This document shows positions 17,265 through 25,027 of a stretch of 64,000 nt of DNA, piece after piece. Position numbers and translations under genes: made by a program. The stretch covers positions 62,001 through 126,000 of the forward strand of contig NZ_CAMPHV010000010.1 of NCBI RefSeq assembly GCF_946886105.1. Reading direction: 5' to 3'. The DNA comes from an uncultured Pseudomonas sp. Lineage in GTDB: Bacteria; Pseudomonadota; Gammaproteobacteria; Pseudomonadales; Pseudomonadaceae. Position 1 is the first letter of the stretch. The number at the start of each line of letters is the position of its first letter. The notes beneath the pieces are model-generated. The model ran no database searches and was not told the origin of the DNA. It saw only the letters and a list, made by a program, of their open reading frames with translations.

Positions 17265-17566
17265 TGCTTGAAGCGCCTTTCGCTATCGGCCAGTTTGGCG
17301 CGCACCGCCTGTTCCATATCGATGCCCAACTCGCTGCACAGCAGTAACAGGTAGAGGACGATATCGCCGACTTCCTGGCCGGCGTGGGCCAGTTGCTCGG
17401 CGGACAGCTGCCGCGATTGTTGCTCGGTCAGCCACTGGAAGATTTCCACCAGCTCGGCCATTTCCACACTGGCGGCCATGGCCAGGTTCTTCGGGCTGTG
17501 AAATTGCCGCCAGTCGTTGTGATCGCGGATCGCGTGCAGGCGGTCGGTCAGTTCGGTGAGGTTCAT
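17261..17566 (-). CDS. MazG-like nucleotide pyrophosphohydrolase
   Basis: 101 residues with the all-alpha NTP pyrophosphohydrolase pattern: WRQFHSPKNLAMAASVEMAELVEIFQWL, then QEVGDIVLYLLLLCSELG. The acidic residues of EMAEL-EIF and EVGDI bind magnesium. It is closest in style to the dCTPase/RS21-C6 group. It should hydrolyse a (d)NTP to the monophosphate and so clean the nucleotide pool. First gene of the pair with cmoM. Confidence 0.88.
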   Translation of the reverse strand: MNLTELTDRLHAIRDHNDWRQFHSPKNLAMAASVEMAELVEIFQWLTEQQSRQLSAEQLAHAGQEVGDIVLYLLLLCSELGIDMEQAVRAKLADSERRFKQ

Positions 17567-17667
17567 GGCGTTGGCCTGTGCGGAAGCTGGATGACGGCCT
17601 GGGATGGCGCGCGGGCGATTGCACCACGCGTCTGGCCCGCGTCATCCAGGCGGGCGCATAGCTTCGG

Positions 17668-17726
17668 GCTTTGCCGGCTTGGTATCAAGCCGGCAAAGCG
17701 GCTATCCGCTCAGGGGTAGCCGCTTT
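17668..17726 (+). other. Two overlapping, mutually exclusive hairpins
   Basis: Hairpin A: gctttgccggcttg (17668-17681) pairs perfectly with caagccggcaaagc (17686-17699), loop of 4. Hairpin B: aaagcggcta (17695-17704) pairs perfectly with tagccgcttt (17717-17726) and is followed by a short T run. They share 17695-17699, so only one can form fully. This could be an attenuator-like switch on a plus-strand transcript, or a terminator with an upstream stabilising stem. Confidence 0.5.
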
Positions 17727-17729
17727 TGT

Positions 17730-17865
17730 TGGGGATAAGGCGCAACTGTGACCGCGACGGTCGAGCCTTTATCCAATGCTTGTTGCCGCCTGCTTTGTGT
17801 GGCAGCGATTGTATGCAACTCCGTGATTTAGAGCGGCCCGCCTATGGCGGTGCCGCTCTTTTTTT
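17730..17865 (+). ncRNA. Candidate small RNA ending in an intrinsic terminator
   Basis: A plus-strand segment between minus-strand genes that ends in a textbook terminator at 17830-17865. Upstream, ggataaggc (17732-17740) pairs with gcctttatcc (17765-17774) and encloses accg/cggt; a further loose stem follows around 17780-17810. No open reading frame of note is present. The layout (structured body, strong terminator, no protein) is that of a trans-acting sRNA of about 130-200 bases. The 5' end is not determined and I could not match it to a named Pseudomonas sRNA. Confidence 0.5.
17830..17865 (+). terminator. Strong rho-independent terminator (plus strand)
   Basis: gagcggc-ccgcc-tat-ggcgg-t-gccgctc followed by seven or more T. 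On the minus strand the hairpin has no T tract after it, so it serves a plus-strand transcript and not the minus-strand Ada-like gene that ends at 17887. Confidence 0.85.
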
Positions 17866-17886
17866 CACCGTCGCACCGCCAAGACG

Positions 17887-18921
17887 CTATTCGCCCGCCT
17901 GCCGCTCGTGTGCGAGCAACGCCGCTTTGCGCTCGATGCCCCAGCGGTAACCGCTGAGGTTGCCGTTGCTGGCGACCACGCGATGACAGGGAATCAACAA
18001 GCCCAGCGGGTTGCTGGCGCAGGCGCGGGCCACCGCACGCGGATGGCTGCACAATTGCGTCGCGAGTTCGGCATAGTTGCGCGTCTGGCCGGCTGGGATA
18101 TGTCGCAAGGCCCGCCACACCTGCTGTTGGAACACGCTGCCGCGAATATCCAACGGCAATTGCGCGGCGCGCGCCGGTTCCTCGATCTGGGCGATCACCT
18201 GGGCCAGCCACTCGCTCAGATCGGCATCGTCGCGCAGCCGTTGTGCGGCGGCGAAACGCTGCTGCAATTCCGCTTCCAGCGCCTCGTCGCTATCGCCCAG
18301 GAGCAGTGCGCAGACGCCCTGGGCGCTGGCCGCGAGCAGCACCTTGCCCAGCGGGCACGCGGCGATGGTGTAGCGCAGGGTTTCGCCCGCCGCCCGTTTA
18401 CGTCGTTGCGCCGGGCTCAAGGCATCGGTGCGTTCGTAGAGCGCACGGGTGCCGGAATAGCCCGCGGCCAGGGCCGCATCCAGCACGCTGTCGGCTTGCG
18501 CCAGTTGCGCCTCCAGACGTGCGCGGCGCTGGGCGTCGGTCCAGGCTTTCGGGGTCAACCCGGTGCGGGCCTTGAAGGCGCGCGCCAAGTGCGATGCGGA
18601 CAGGCCGATGCGCGCGGCCAGTTGTTCGAGGGTTGGCGGTTTATCGGTGCTGTCGAGCAGGCGACAGGCGGCTGCGACCAGTGCATCCAAGTGTTCGGCC
18701 GGGCTCGCCGCCTGGGGCGAGCAGCGCCGGCACGGGCGGAAACCGGCCTGTTCGGCGGCTGTCACAGTGGCGTGAAAGCTGACATTGCCGCGCAGCGGCC
18801 GACGCGCGGGGCAGCTGGGCCGGCAGTAGATGCCGGTCGAGCGCACGGCGAAGACGAAACGGCCATCGTATTCGCCATCGCGGTTGCACACGGCTTGCCA
18901 GCAGAGATCGGAATCGAGCAT
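17887..18921 (-). CDS. ada: Ada-like bifunctional DNA repair methyltransferase and AraC-type regulator
   Basis: 344 residues from the ATG at 18921. N-terminal Ada zinc domain: GIYCRPSCPARRP and FRPCRRC supply four cysteines, one of which accepts methyl groups from phosphotriesters. Central AraC-type helix-turn-helix: LEQLAARIGLSASHLARAFKA. C-terminal O6-methylguanine methyltransferase with GQTRNYAELA and active site LIPCHRVV. Full length for Ada (E. coli 354). It repairs O6-methylguanine and, when methylated, should activate the adaptive response. No alkB is adjacent. Confidence 0.92.
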   Translation of the reverse strand: MLDSDLCWQAVCNRDGEYDGRFVFAVRSTGIYCRPSCPARRPLRGNVSFHATVTAAEQAGFRPCRRCSPQAASPAEHLDALVAAACRLLDSTDKPPTLEQLAARIGLSASHLARAFKARTGLTPKAWTDAQRRARLEAQLAQADSVLDAALAAGYSGTRALYERTDALSPAQRRKRAAGETLRYTIAACPLGKVLLAASAQGVCALLLGDSDEALEAELQQRFAAAQRLRDDADLSEWLAQVIAQIEEPARAAQLPLDIRGSVFQQQVWRALRHIPAGQTRNYAELATQLCSHPRAVARACASNPLGLLIPCHRVVASNGNLSGYRWGIERKAALLAHERQAGE

Positions 18922-19003
18922 GGCTTGGCTCCAGGATGGGGTGTGAGCCAATTGTCGACCCTTGTGGCGGCCTGGCCAATCCGCTTTACGCTTTCGAAGT
19001 GGA

Positions 19004-19459
19004 TCAGTCTTCGGCCGCTTGCCAGTCCAGGCACAGCGGCGCCTGCCAGGCGAAACGCTCGAAATGACTGCCAACCGCGTGCTTGAGCTTGTCCAGATCC
19101 TTCTGATTGCCGCTCAGGGTGGTGATGTGCAGGCCGGTGGGGTCGGTATGCAGCAGGCACAGGCCGAAGTCGAACTCGATGCGACCCTGCTGCGCGTCGT
19201 AACAGACCGCCAATTTGTGCTCGAACTGCTCGCACAGCCGGGTGATATACAGCGCCGGGGTATCGCTGGCGATATGGCAAGAGGCGATGTAAGGCGCCGC
19301 GATGCCATTGCGCCGGCTGGCATGCGCGTGGCGACGCGCTGCCAGTGAACTTGGCGTGCTGGTCGTCGGCATGCCGACCACCGGCTTACGATGTTGCTGT
19401 GCCGTCGCCCAGTCGGCGATGTCTTTGCCTGGCAAGGTTTGTTTTATCACCGTACCCAT
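19004..19459 (-). CDS. DUF2218 protein
   Basis: 151 residues; AGGGG lies 7 bases before the ATG. The C-terminal 95 residues follow DUF2218: ALYITRLCEQFEHKLAV, GRIEFDFGLCLLHTDPTGLHI and DLDKLKHAVGSHFERFAW. The first 50 residues are basic and low in complexity and lie outside the domain, which is longer than usual for this family. DUF2218 proteins often sit near iron-siderophore genes, but none is seen here. Function unknown. Confidence 0.8.
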   Translation of the reverse strand: MGTVIKQTLPGKDIADWATAQQHRKPVVGMPTTSTPSSLAARRHAHASRRNGIAAPYIASCHIASDTPALYITRLCEQFEHKLAVCYDAQQGRIEFDFGLCLLHTDPTGLHITTLSGNQKDLDKLKHAVGSHFERFAWQAPLCLDWQAAED

Positions 19460-19789
19460 ATGTAGCCCCTATGAGACCCGCGGCCTCGATTGGATAAAGG
19501 TTAAAAACAACTTGAACCTCCCCGCCGATGAAGGGTCGGCGGCGTTACACAGACAGCGGCGGATTCGGTTTGGTTGCAGGCTGGCGTTGCCGTCCAGGAT
19601 TCGGCGTTGCGCCCCGGGCGGGCGTGCAGGGTTCCAGGGGCGGAAAACGCTCGTATAACCCCGTATTGCGTCGGTATTTTTTACCAACTTGGGCGATCTT
19701 GACGGTCAGAGGGTGGGCGCTACGGGAAGATTGCCGTATAACGAGCGGGATACGCGAGTTGGGCAACACAGGACCCCCGATTAAAACTG
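19460..19789. other. Divergent intergenic region, no gene seen
   Basis: 330 bases between the DUF2218 gene and the RIO kinase gene. It must hold both promoters. TTGACG near 19706 could be a -35 element for the kinase but no good -10 is spaced correctly. No repeat or hairpin with a T tract was found. Confidence 0.45.
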
Positions 19790-20677
19790 ATGAAGACGCC
19801 AAAACGCATTGAACCCCTGATCGAAGCCGGTCTGGTCGATGAGGTGATACGCCCGCTGATGAGTGGTAAAGAGGCTGCCGTTTACGTGGTGCGCTGTGGC
19901 GACGAGCTGCGTTGCGCCAAGGTCTATAAAGAAGCCAACAAACGCAGTTTCCGCCAGGCCGCCGAGTACCAGGAAGGTCGCAAGGTGCGTAACAGCCGCG
20001 ACGCCCGCGCCATGGCCAAGGGCTCGAAGTACGGCCGCAAGGGGCAGGAGGACGCCTGGCAGAACGCCGAAGTGGCGGCGCTGTTCCGTCTGGCGAATGC
20101 CGGGGTGCGGGTGCCCAAACCCTACGACTTCCTCGAGGGTGTACTGTTGATGGAGCTGGTCGACGATGGCGAAGGCGATGTCGCGCCGCGTCTCAACGAC
20201 GTCGACCTGCACCCGGACGATGCCCGCGAATTCCACGCGTTCATGATCCAGGAAGTGGTGAAAATGCTCTGCGCCGGGTTGGTGCACGGCGACCTTTCGG
20301 AGTTCAACGTGCTGTTGGGCCCGGAAGGTCCCGTGGTGATCGACCTGCCCCAGGCGGTTGATGCCGCGGGCAACAACCATGCGTTCAAGATGCTCGAACG
20401 CGATGTCGGCAATATGGCCGCGTACTTCGGCCAGTTCGCCCCCGAGCTGAAGTTCACCAAGTACGCCAAGGAAATGTGGGCGCTGTACGAGGAAGGCAAG
20501 TTGACCCCGGACAGCCCGCTGACCGGCGAATTCGACGACCCGGAAGAAAGCGCCGATATCGACGCGGTGATGCGCGAGATCAAGGCCGCCCTGGCCGACG
20601 AGGCGCGGCGCCAGGCGCTGCTCAACGCCGAAGACGAGCCCAGGGGCGAAGAGCCGCCACCGCCCTGGGCGCGATAG
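19790..20677 (+). CDS. RIO-family atypical protein kinase
   Basis: 295 residues. The kinase core is present: SGKEAAVYVVRCGDELRCAKVY (RIO nucleotide loop and ATP-binding lysine), a long RIO-type insertion KEANKRSFRQAAEYQEG, the catalytic loop LVHGDLSEFNVLL and the metal-binding aspartate in VVIDLPQAVD. RIO kinases are ancient serine kinases or ATPases linked to ribosome maturation in eukaryotes and archaea; bacterial roles are less clear. The C-terminal 60 residues are acidic and outside the fold. Monocistronic, with its own terminator. Confidence 0.9.
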   Translation: MKTPKRIEPLIEAGLVDEVIRPLMSGKEAAVYVVRCGDELRCAKVYKEANKRSFRQAAEYQEGRKVRNSRDARAMAKGSKYGRKGQEDAWQNAEVAALFRLANAGVRVPKPYDFLEGVLLMELVDDGEGDVAPRLNDVDLHPDDAREFHAFMIQEVVKMLCAGLVHGDLSEFNVLLGPEGPVVIDLPQAVDAAGNNHAFKMLERDVGNMAAYFGQFAPELKFTKYAKEMWALYEEGKLTPDSPLTGEFDDPEESADIDAVMREIKAALADEARRQALLNAEDEPRGEEPPPPWAR

Positions 20678-20696
20678 CGCCTCAAGTCAGTCAGCA

Positions 20697-20725
20697 AATG
20701 GCCCGGATAAGTCCGGGCCATTTTG
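20697..20725. terminator. Intrinsic terminator between convergent genes
   Basis: aatggcccggataagtccgg then gccatt forms an 11-bp stem with a four-base loop, flanked by A on the left and T on the right, so it can work in both directions for the RIO kinase and YpfJ genes. Confidence 0.85.
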
Positions 20726-20744
20726 CATTCCGCCACCGCCGCCG

Positions 20745-21608
20745 TTACAGGCGGGCGCTTTGGAAGGTGTCGCACAGCCCCGGGTCGCCCTGCTCGAATC
20801 CCCGCTTGAACCAGCGCACCCGCTGCGCCGAGGTGCCATGGGTGAAGGAGTCCGGCACCACCTGGCCGCGGCTGCGCTGTTGCAGACGGTCGTCGCCGAT
20901 CGCGTTGGCGGCGTTCAGCGCTTCTTCCAGGTCGCCCGGCTCCAACCAATCGAGGCGGCGCTGGGCATGCTGGGCCCAGACCCCGGCCAGGCAATCGGCC
21001 TGCAGTTCCTGGCGCACCAGCAAGCCGTTATCGCCTTCCAGCTTTTCGCCGCGCTGACGCGCCGCGTTGACCTTGGCCGAAACGCCGAGCAGGGTTTGCA
21101 CGTGATGGCCGACCTCATGGGCAATCACATAGGCCTGGGCGAAATCGCCGGCGGCGCCGAAGCGCTGTTCCAGCTCGCGGAAGAACGCCAGGTCGATATA
21201 CACCCGCCGATCGCCCGGGCAGTAGAAGGGGCCGACCGCCGAGTTGGCAAAGCCGCAGGCGGAGTTCACGCCACCACTGAACAGCACCAGGGTCGGGTCT
21301 TGATACTGCCGTTGCGCGCCCTGGAAAATCTCGCGCCAGGTGTCCTCGGTGTCGCCGAGGATGGCGCGGACGAATTCCGACTGCTCGTCGGGCTCCGCAC
21401 CCCGGGGCGGGCTGGTCGAGTGGCTCTGGGTGGCTTGGCCGGCCAGTTGGCCGAGTATCTGCAGCGGGTCCTGGCCCAGCAACAGGCCGACGACCACCAC
21501 CACGGCGATGCCACCGAGGCTCAGGCCCTTGCCGCCGATAGGCATGCCGCGACCGCTGCCGCGCGCATCCACTACGTTGTCGCTACGTCTTGCCCGTTTC
21601 CAGCGCAT
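20745..21608 (-). CDS. YpfJ-type neutral zinc metallopeptidase
   Basis: 287 residues. The start MRWKRARRSDNVVDARG is the typical YpfJ opening. One membrane helix (GGIAVVVVVGLLLGQDPL) is followed by a periplasmic domain with the zinc site YVIAHEVGHHVQ (HExxH), CPGDRRVYIDLAFFREL and ELQADCLAGVWAQH, where the second glutamate ligand is expected. Natural substrates are not known. It precedes the PhzF gene end by 53 bases on the same strand. Confidence 0.9.
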   Translation of the reverse strand: MRWKRARRSDNVVDARGSGRGMPIGGKGLSLGGIAVVVVVGLLLGQDPLQILGQLAGQATQSHSTSPPRGAEPDEQSEFVRAILGDTEDTWREIFQGAQRQYQDPTLVLFSGGVNSACGFANSAVGPFYCPGDRRVYIDLAFFRELEQRFGAAGDFAQAYVIAHEVGHHVQTLLGVSAKVNAARQRGEKLEGDNGLLVRQELQADCLAGVWAQHAQRRLDWLEPGDLEEALNAANAIGDDRLQQRSRGQVVPDSFTHGTSAQRVRWFKRGFEQGDPGLCDTFQSARL

Positions 21609-21661
21609 CGCTCAGTCCTTTCGTCCGTTGCCGTCGTTCAGTGTCGTCGCCAGGCCGGCTG

Positions 21662-22537
21662 TCAGGCCAGGTCCCGCGGATCCACCAGTAACTTGGCGCA
21701 CGCCACCAACTGTACGTTACCGCCCACGTTGACCCGGCCGTCGCTGCCTTGGCAGACATCCAAGCGGCTGGGGCGGCCGAGGAAGCGCCCTTGATTGAGG
21801 CTGAAGGGTTCGCCGCGTCTATGCAGGCCGTGCTCCACCAGGAAGGCCGCCACCGGGCCGGCGGCGCTGCCGGTGGCGATGTCTTCGATAACACCGAAAG
21901 GATCCCAGGTGCGCCCTTCGCGGTTATCCACGTCCAGCAGGAATACGAAGGCGGCGCCATGGGACGCCAGCTCGGCGTCCAGCGTGCGCTGTTGCTTGGC
22001 CTGCGCCAGGCCCTGGGCGGTGATCGGCAGGATCAGGTAGGGCAGGCCGGTGCTGACCACCGTGGCCGGGTAGCGGCGATCCAACTGCGCGCCGCTCAAG
22101 CCGAAGGCTTCAGCGATCACCTGCGCTTGTATGGGGTCGAGCTGCGCCGCGAATTCGGCCACGCCCTGGTCCATCTGCGCGTAGAAGCCCCGCTCCTGGC
22201 GGCGGGTCAGCAGGCGCACGCTCTTGGCGGCCAGCTGTAGGGTCCATTCGGCGTCCGTGGTCTGGTGGTCCTGCAGGTGATGCAGCAGGGCGGCCGCGCC
22301 GAGGATCGGATGACCGGCGAAGGGCAGCTCCTCTTCCAGGGTGAAGATCCGCGCGCCCTGAACCTGCGGCTCGCTATCAGGCAGCAGAAAGATCGATTCG
22401 AACTGGCGCAGCTCATGAGTCAGCGCCTGCATGGCGGCCGGCGTCAGCCGGCTCGCATCGGGAAATACCGCTACGCCGTTACCGGCCAATGGCCGTTCAG
22501 CGAATACATCGAGTTGCCAGTAAACCAACGGTGACAT
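21662..22537 (-). CDS. PhzF-family isomerase/epimerase-like protein
   Basis: 291 residues. The start VYWQLDVFAERPLAGNGVAV and the later LPFAGHPILGAA and DIATGSAAGPVAAFL mark the two-lobed PhzF/diaminopimelate-epimerase-like fold; the catalytic glutamate lies in FESIFLL. No phenazine genes are nearby, so it is one of the many PhzF paralogues of unknown substrate. It lies 15 bases after the DUF411 gene and is probably co-transcribed with it. Confidence 0.9.
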   Translation of the reverse strand: MSPLVYWQLDVFAERPLAGNGVAVFPDASRLTPAAMQALTHELRQFESIFLLPDSEPQVQGARIFTLEEELPFAGHPILGAAALLHHLQDHQTTDAEWTLQLAAKSVRLLTRRQERGFYAQMDQGVAEFAAQLDPIQAQVIAEAFGLSGAQLDRRYPATVVSTGLPYLILPITAQGLAQAKQQRTLDAELASHGAAFVFLLDVDNREGRTWDPFGVIEDIATGSAAGPVAAFLVEHGLHRRGEPFSLNQGRFLGRPSRLDVCQGSDGRVNVGGNVQLVACAKLLVDPRDLA

Positions 22538-22552
22538 GGGGGCTCCTTACGA

Positions 22553-22987
22553 TCAGTTGGCCGGGTATTCGCTGATCAGTTGATCTTCGCCTTGCTTATC
22601 CACGCCTATGACCTGGTAGGCATCGCGTCTATCGCCGTACTCCATGCCCGGCGAGCCGGTCGGCATGCCGGGTACGGCGGCGCCGAGCAGGTCGGGCCGC
22701 TGGCGCAGTTTGAGGATATCGCTGGCGGGCACATGGCCCTCGACGAACTGGCCGTCGATCACCCCGGTATGGCAGGACGCCAGGCGCGGCGGCACGCCGA
22801 GGCGCTGCTTGACCGCGCTCATGTCGCGCTCGACGTGATCGTTCACGGTGAAACCATTGTCCTGCAAATGGGCGATCCAGGCTTTGCAGCAGCCGCAGTT
22901 GGGGTCGCGGTGCACGTCGATGGTCGGGCTATCGGCCGCCTGGGCCAGCCCGGCCCAAACGCACAGCGACAGGACGAAAAGTCGCAT
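22553..22987 (-). CDS. DUF411 periplasmic metal-binding protein
   Basis: 144 residues from the ATG at 22987, preceded by GAGGAG; a longer start at 23023 lacks one. Signal peptide (LFVLSLCVWAGLAQAAD), then DVHRDPNCGCCKAWIAHLQDNGF with the CxCC metal motif, SCHTGVIDGQFVEGHVPA and PGMPTGSPGMEYG, all characteristic of DUF411. Members are found with copper or silver resistance genes; methionines in the C-terminal part suit Cu(I). No other metal gene is adjacent here. Confidence 0.88.
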   Translation of the reverse strand: MRLFVLSLCVWAGLAQAADSPTIDVHRDPNCGCCKAWIAHLQDNGFTVNDHVERDMSAVKQRLGVPPRLASCHTGVIDGQFVEGHVPASDILKLRQRPDLLGAAVPGMPTGSPGMEYGDRRDAYQVIGVDKQGEDQLISEYPAN

Positions 22988-23119
22988 GGGGAATACTCCT
23001 CTATGGGATACCCGTTCGAGCATAGCGCGCGAGCGGGCATGGCCGAAACCGCAGGCTGTTTGCGAATGTGCCCACCGGGCTTATGCTGCACCCATTGTTC
23101 TCAGGGAAGGATGCTGTTC

Positions 23120-23506
23120 ATGCTGCTCGCACGCGTGGTTCTGTCGCTGCAATTGCTGGCCATCGCCGGGTTGGGCCTGGCCTATTTCATCCGCCCCCAT
23201 GAAATGACCAACCTCAGCGGCATGTTGTTGATGGCCCCGGCGGCGGTGACCGATGTGCGCGCCTACTACGGTGGCCTGCAACTGGGGTTGGCGGCATTTA
23301 TCGGCCTGTGTCTGGCGCGCCGGGAGCTGATCGCCCCGGCCTTGACCCTGTTCACCCTGCTCTACAGTGCCTTGGCGCTGGCGCGCATCGGCGGTCTGTG
23401 GCTGGACGGCGGCGCCCAGCAGACCTTCAACCTCTATGCGCTGCTGTTGGAGATCGTCTCCGCGGGCTTGTGCTTCTGGGCGCTGCGGGGCTTGCAGCGG
23501 GATTAG
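23120..23506 (+). CDS. DUF4345 small membrane protein
   Basis: 128 residues with four hydrophobic helices. The start at 23120 is chosen because GGGAAGG stands 9 bases upstream; the ATG at 23111 abuts it. AVTDVRAYYGGLQLGLAAFI is the family signature. No biochemical role is known. Its stop overlaps the convergent oxidoreductase stop by 4 bases. Confidence 0.8.
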   Translation: MLLARVVLSLQLLAIAGLGLAYFIRPHEMTNLSGMLLMAPAAVTDVRAYYGGLQLGLAAFIGLCLARRELIAPALTLFTLLYSALALARIGGLWLDGGAQQTFNLYALLLEIVSAGLCFWALRGLQRD

Positions 23507-24807
23507 CAGCAACTGCTCAGCGGCGCAAAGCGCTTGATCACCAATTCCCGGGCTTGGCGCGCGCTGTGCTCCACGGTTTCGAAGCTGAGCGAGCTGCCGA
23601 CGTAGAACAGATTACCCACCCCCTGCAACGCCTCGACCTGCTGATAAAAGCCGTTATGCAGCGCCTCGCTGTCCACATGCGGGAAGTAGTCCCACTCCTG
23701 GCGCAATTTGAGTTCGCCGAAGGTGCCGCCTTGCGCTGCGACGTCCTGCGCCAGAACCTCTGCGACCTGTTCGAGTGATAACGCGCGGTCGGCGAGCTGC
23801 CAGCCGATATAGACCGGCAGCACCGGATCGCGGTTGGCCCAGGCGTTGATGTGGTTGAGCTTCGCCGGGCGCGCGTGATCGTGGAAGAACAGGAATTCTC
23901 CGGCGACCAGGCCGCTGGCGTTGAACAGGTTGACGAAGTAACGGTCGCTGCGCACCTGTGCGAACAGGTTCGCCTCGTCCTCCGTCAGGTCGAGGAAGTT
24001 GCCCAGGGTATGCAGCGGCGCGGAAACGATGACGGCGTCGAATTCATGCTGCTGCGTGCCATTGACGGTCAGCCGCACCGAGCCGGTGGACTGCGGCCGT
24101 TCGATCGAGGTGATCCGCGCTTCCAGGCGCACATCGAAACCCGTGGCGATGGCTTCCCAGATCGATTGATAGCCGCTCGGGAACATATAGAACTCACCCG
24201 CTTGCAGGCCTTTGGCGCCGCCGGGCTTGAGCAGCCAGCCGATCAGCTTCATGAAATAGATCGCGGGCGTGGTTTCGTAATAGCTGTAGCCGAAGCCGAT
24301 CAGCATGCTGCGCGCCAGTTCGGCGATAGGGCTGAAACCGTGCTTCTGCGCGAACTGCTCGAACGGCAGGCAGAGGTCGCTCGGTAATTCGCTGAGGCTG
24401 TCGCTGCGCACCTCGGCAAAGCGCTGCAAGGTCGCGGCATAGTTATCGATCGCGCGCTCGATCTCGCTCGCCTGGTAACGGCTGCTGAGAAACGACTCGA
24501 TGCTCTGCCGCTCCCCGTGCTCGTCGAGTATCAGCAGGCTGACCGGGTAGGGCGCATAGGGGATGCGGTGGCGCTCGGCGAGTTCCAATACCCGCGTGCA
24601 TTCCGTCGACGCCAGCACCGCGCCCAGCTCGACCACGCCCGCGGGGCTGCGAAATGAATAGACTTTGCCGCCGACGCGGCCGAGCTGTTCGAAAATCGTG
24701 ATGTCCTCGTAACCGAGGCCCCTCAGGGTATCCGCCGCGGTCATCCCGGCCGGGCCGGCACCAATCACGGCGATGCGCGGCGATTTCAGTTGAACTGGGT
24801 CTTGCAT
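23503..24807 (-). CDS. FAD-dependent oxidoreductase, amine-oxidase type
   Basis: 434 residues. A dinucleotide fold opens the protein (IAVIGAGPAGMTAADTLRGLGYEDI, FEQLGRVGGKVYSF), followed by the flavin amine oxidase pattern with FDAVIVSAPLHTL and a C-terminal FAD segment (LFYVGSSLSFETVEHSARQA). The family includes amine oxidases, phytoene desaturases and other flavoenzymes; nothing here fixes the substrate. The protein ends in Cys-Cys. It stands alone, separated from the next gene by a repeat. Confidence 0.82.
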   Translation of the reverse strand: MQDPVQLKSPRIAVIGAGPAGMTAADTLRGLGYEDITIFEQLGRVGGKVYSFRSPAGVVELGAVLASTECTRVLELAERHRIPYAPYPVSLLILDEHGERQSIESFLSSRYQASEIERAIDNYAATLQRFAEVRSDSLSELPSDLCLPFEQFAQKHGFSPIAELARSMLIGFGYSYYETTPAIYFMKLIGWLLKPGGAKGLQAGEFYMFPSGYQSIWEAIATGFDVRLEARITSIERPQSTGSVRLTVNGTQQHEFDAVIVSAPLHTLGNFLDLTEDEANLFAQVRSDRYFVNLFNASGLVAGEFLFFHDHARPAKLNHINAWANRDPVLPVYIGWQLADRALSLEQVAEVLAQDVAAQGGTFGELKLRQEWDYFPHVDSEALHNGFYQQVEALQGVGNLFYVGSSLSFETVEHSARQARELVIKRFAPLSSCC

Positions 24808-24888
24808 GGTCTTTCCTTGATCTGCCTGCGGCTGGAAGGCCTGTCCTGATTAGGTGTTATATCGGCAATCGCGAATTGCCCGCGCCCT

Positions 24889-24960
24889 GTAGGAGCCAGC
24901 TTGCTGGCGATGCTGTTGCACTGCCTGCTGGCCCGAATCGTCAGCAAGCTGGCTCCTACA
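24889..24960. repeat. Palindromic repeat of the GTAGGAGCCAGC type
   Basis: gtaggagccagcttgctggc on the left and gtcagcaagctggctcctac on the right form a long inverted repeat. This is a common Pseudomonas intergenic palindrome, distinct from the GTAGCCCGG family. Only one copy was seen in the window. Confidence 0.88.
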
Positions 24961-25027
24961 AAGGGTGTGCGCTCTTTTCTGAGGTGCTGTCAGCGCAAGT
25001 CGTGCAACACGTAACCGCTACGGCGCC

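Larger units (their letters stand above)
17567..17886. other. 320-base gap with strong RNA structure and no gene
   Basis: Between the Ada-like and MazG-like genes, both on the minus strand. No plausible protein is encoded. The gap holds a 14-bp hairpin, an overlapping 10-bp hairpin, a further stem and a strong plus-strand terminator, described separately. Confidence 0.65.

Noticed and set aside
21662..22537. A phenazine biosynthesis locus
   Set aside because: The PhzF-family protein stands without any other phz gene; the family has many unrelated paralogues.
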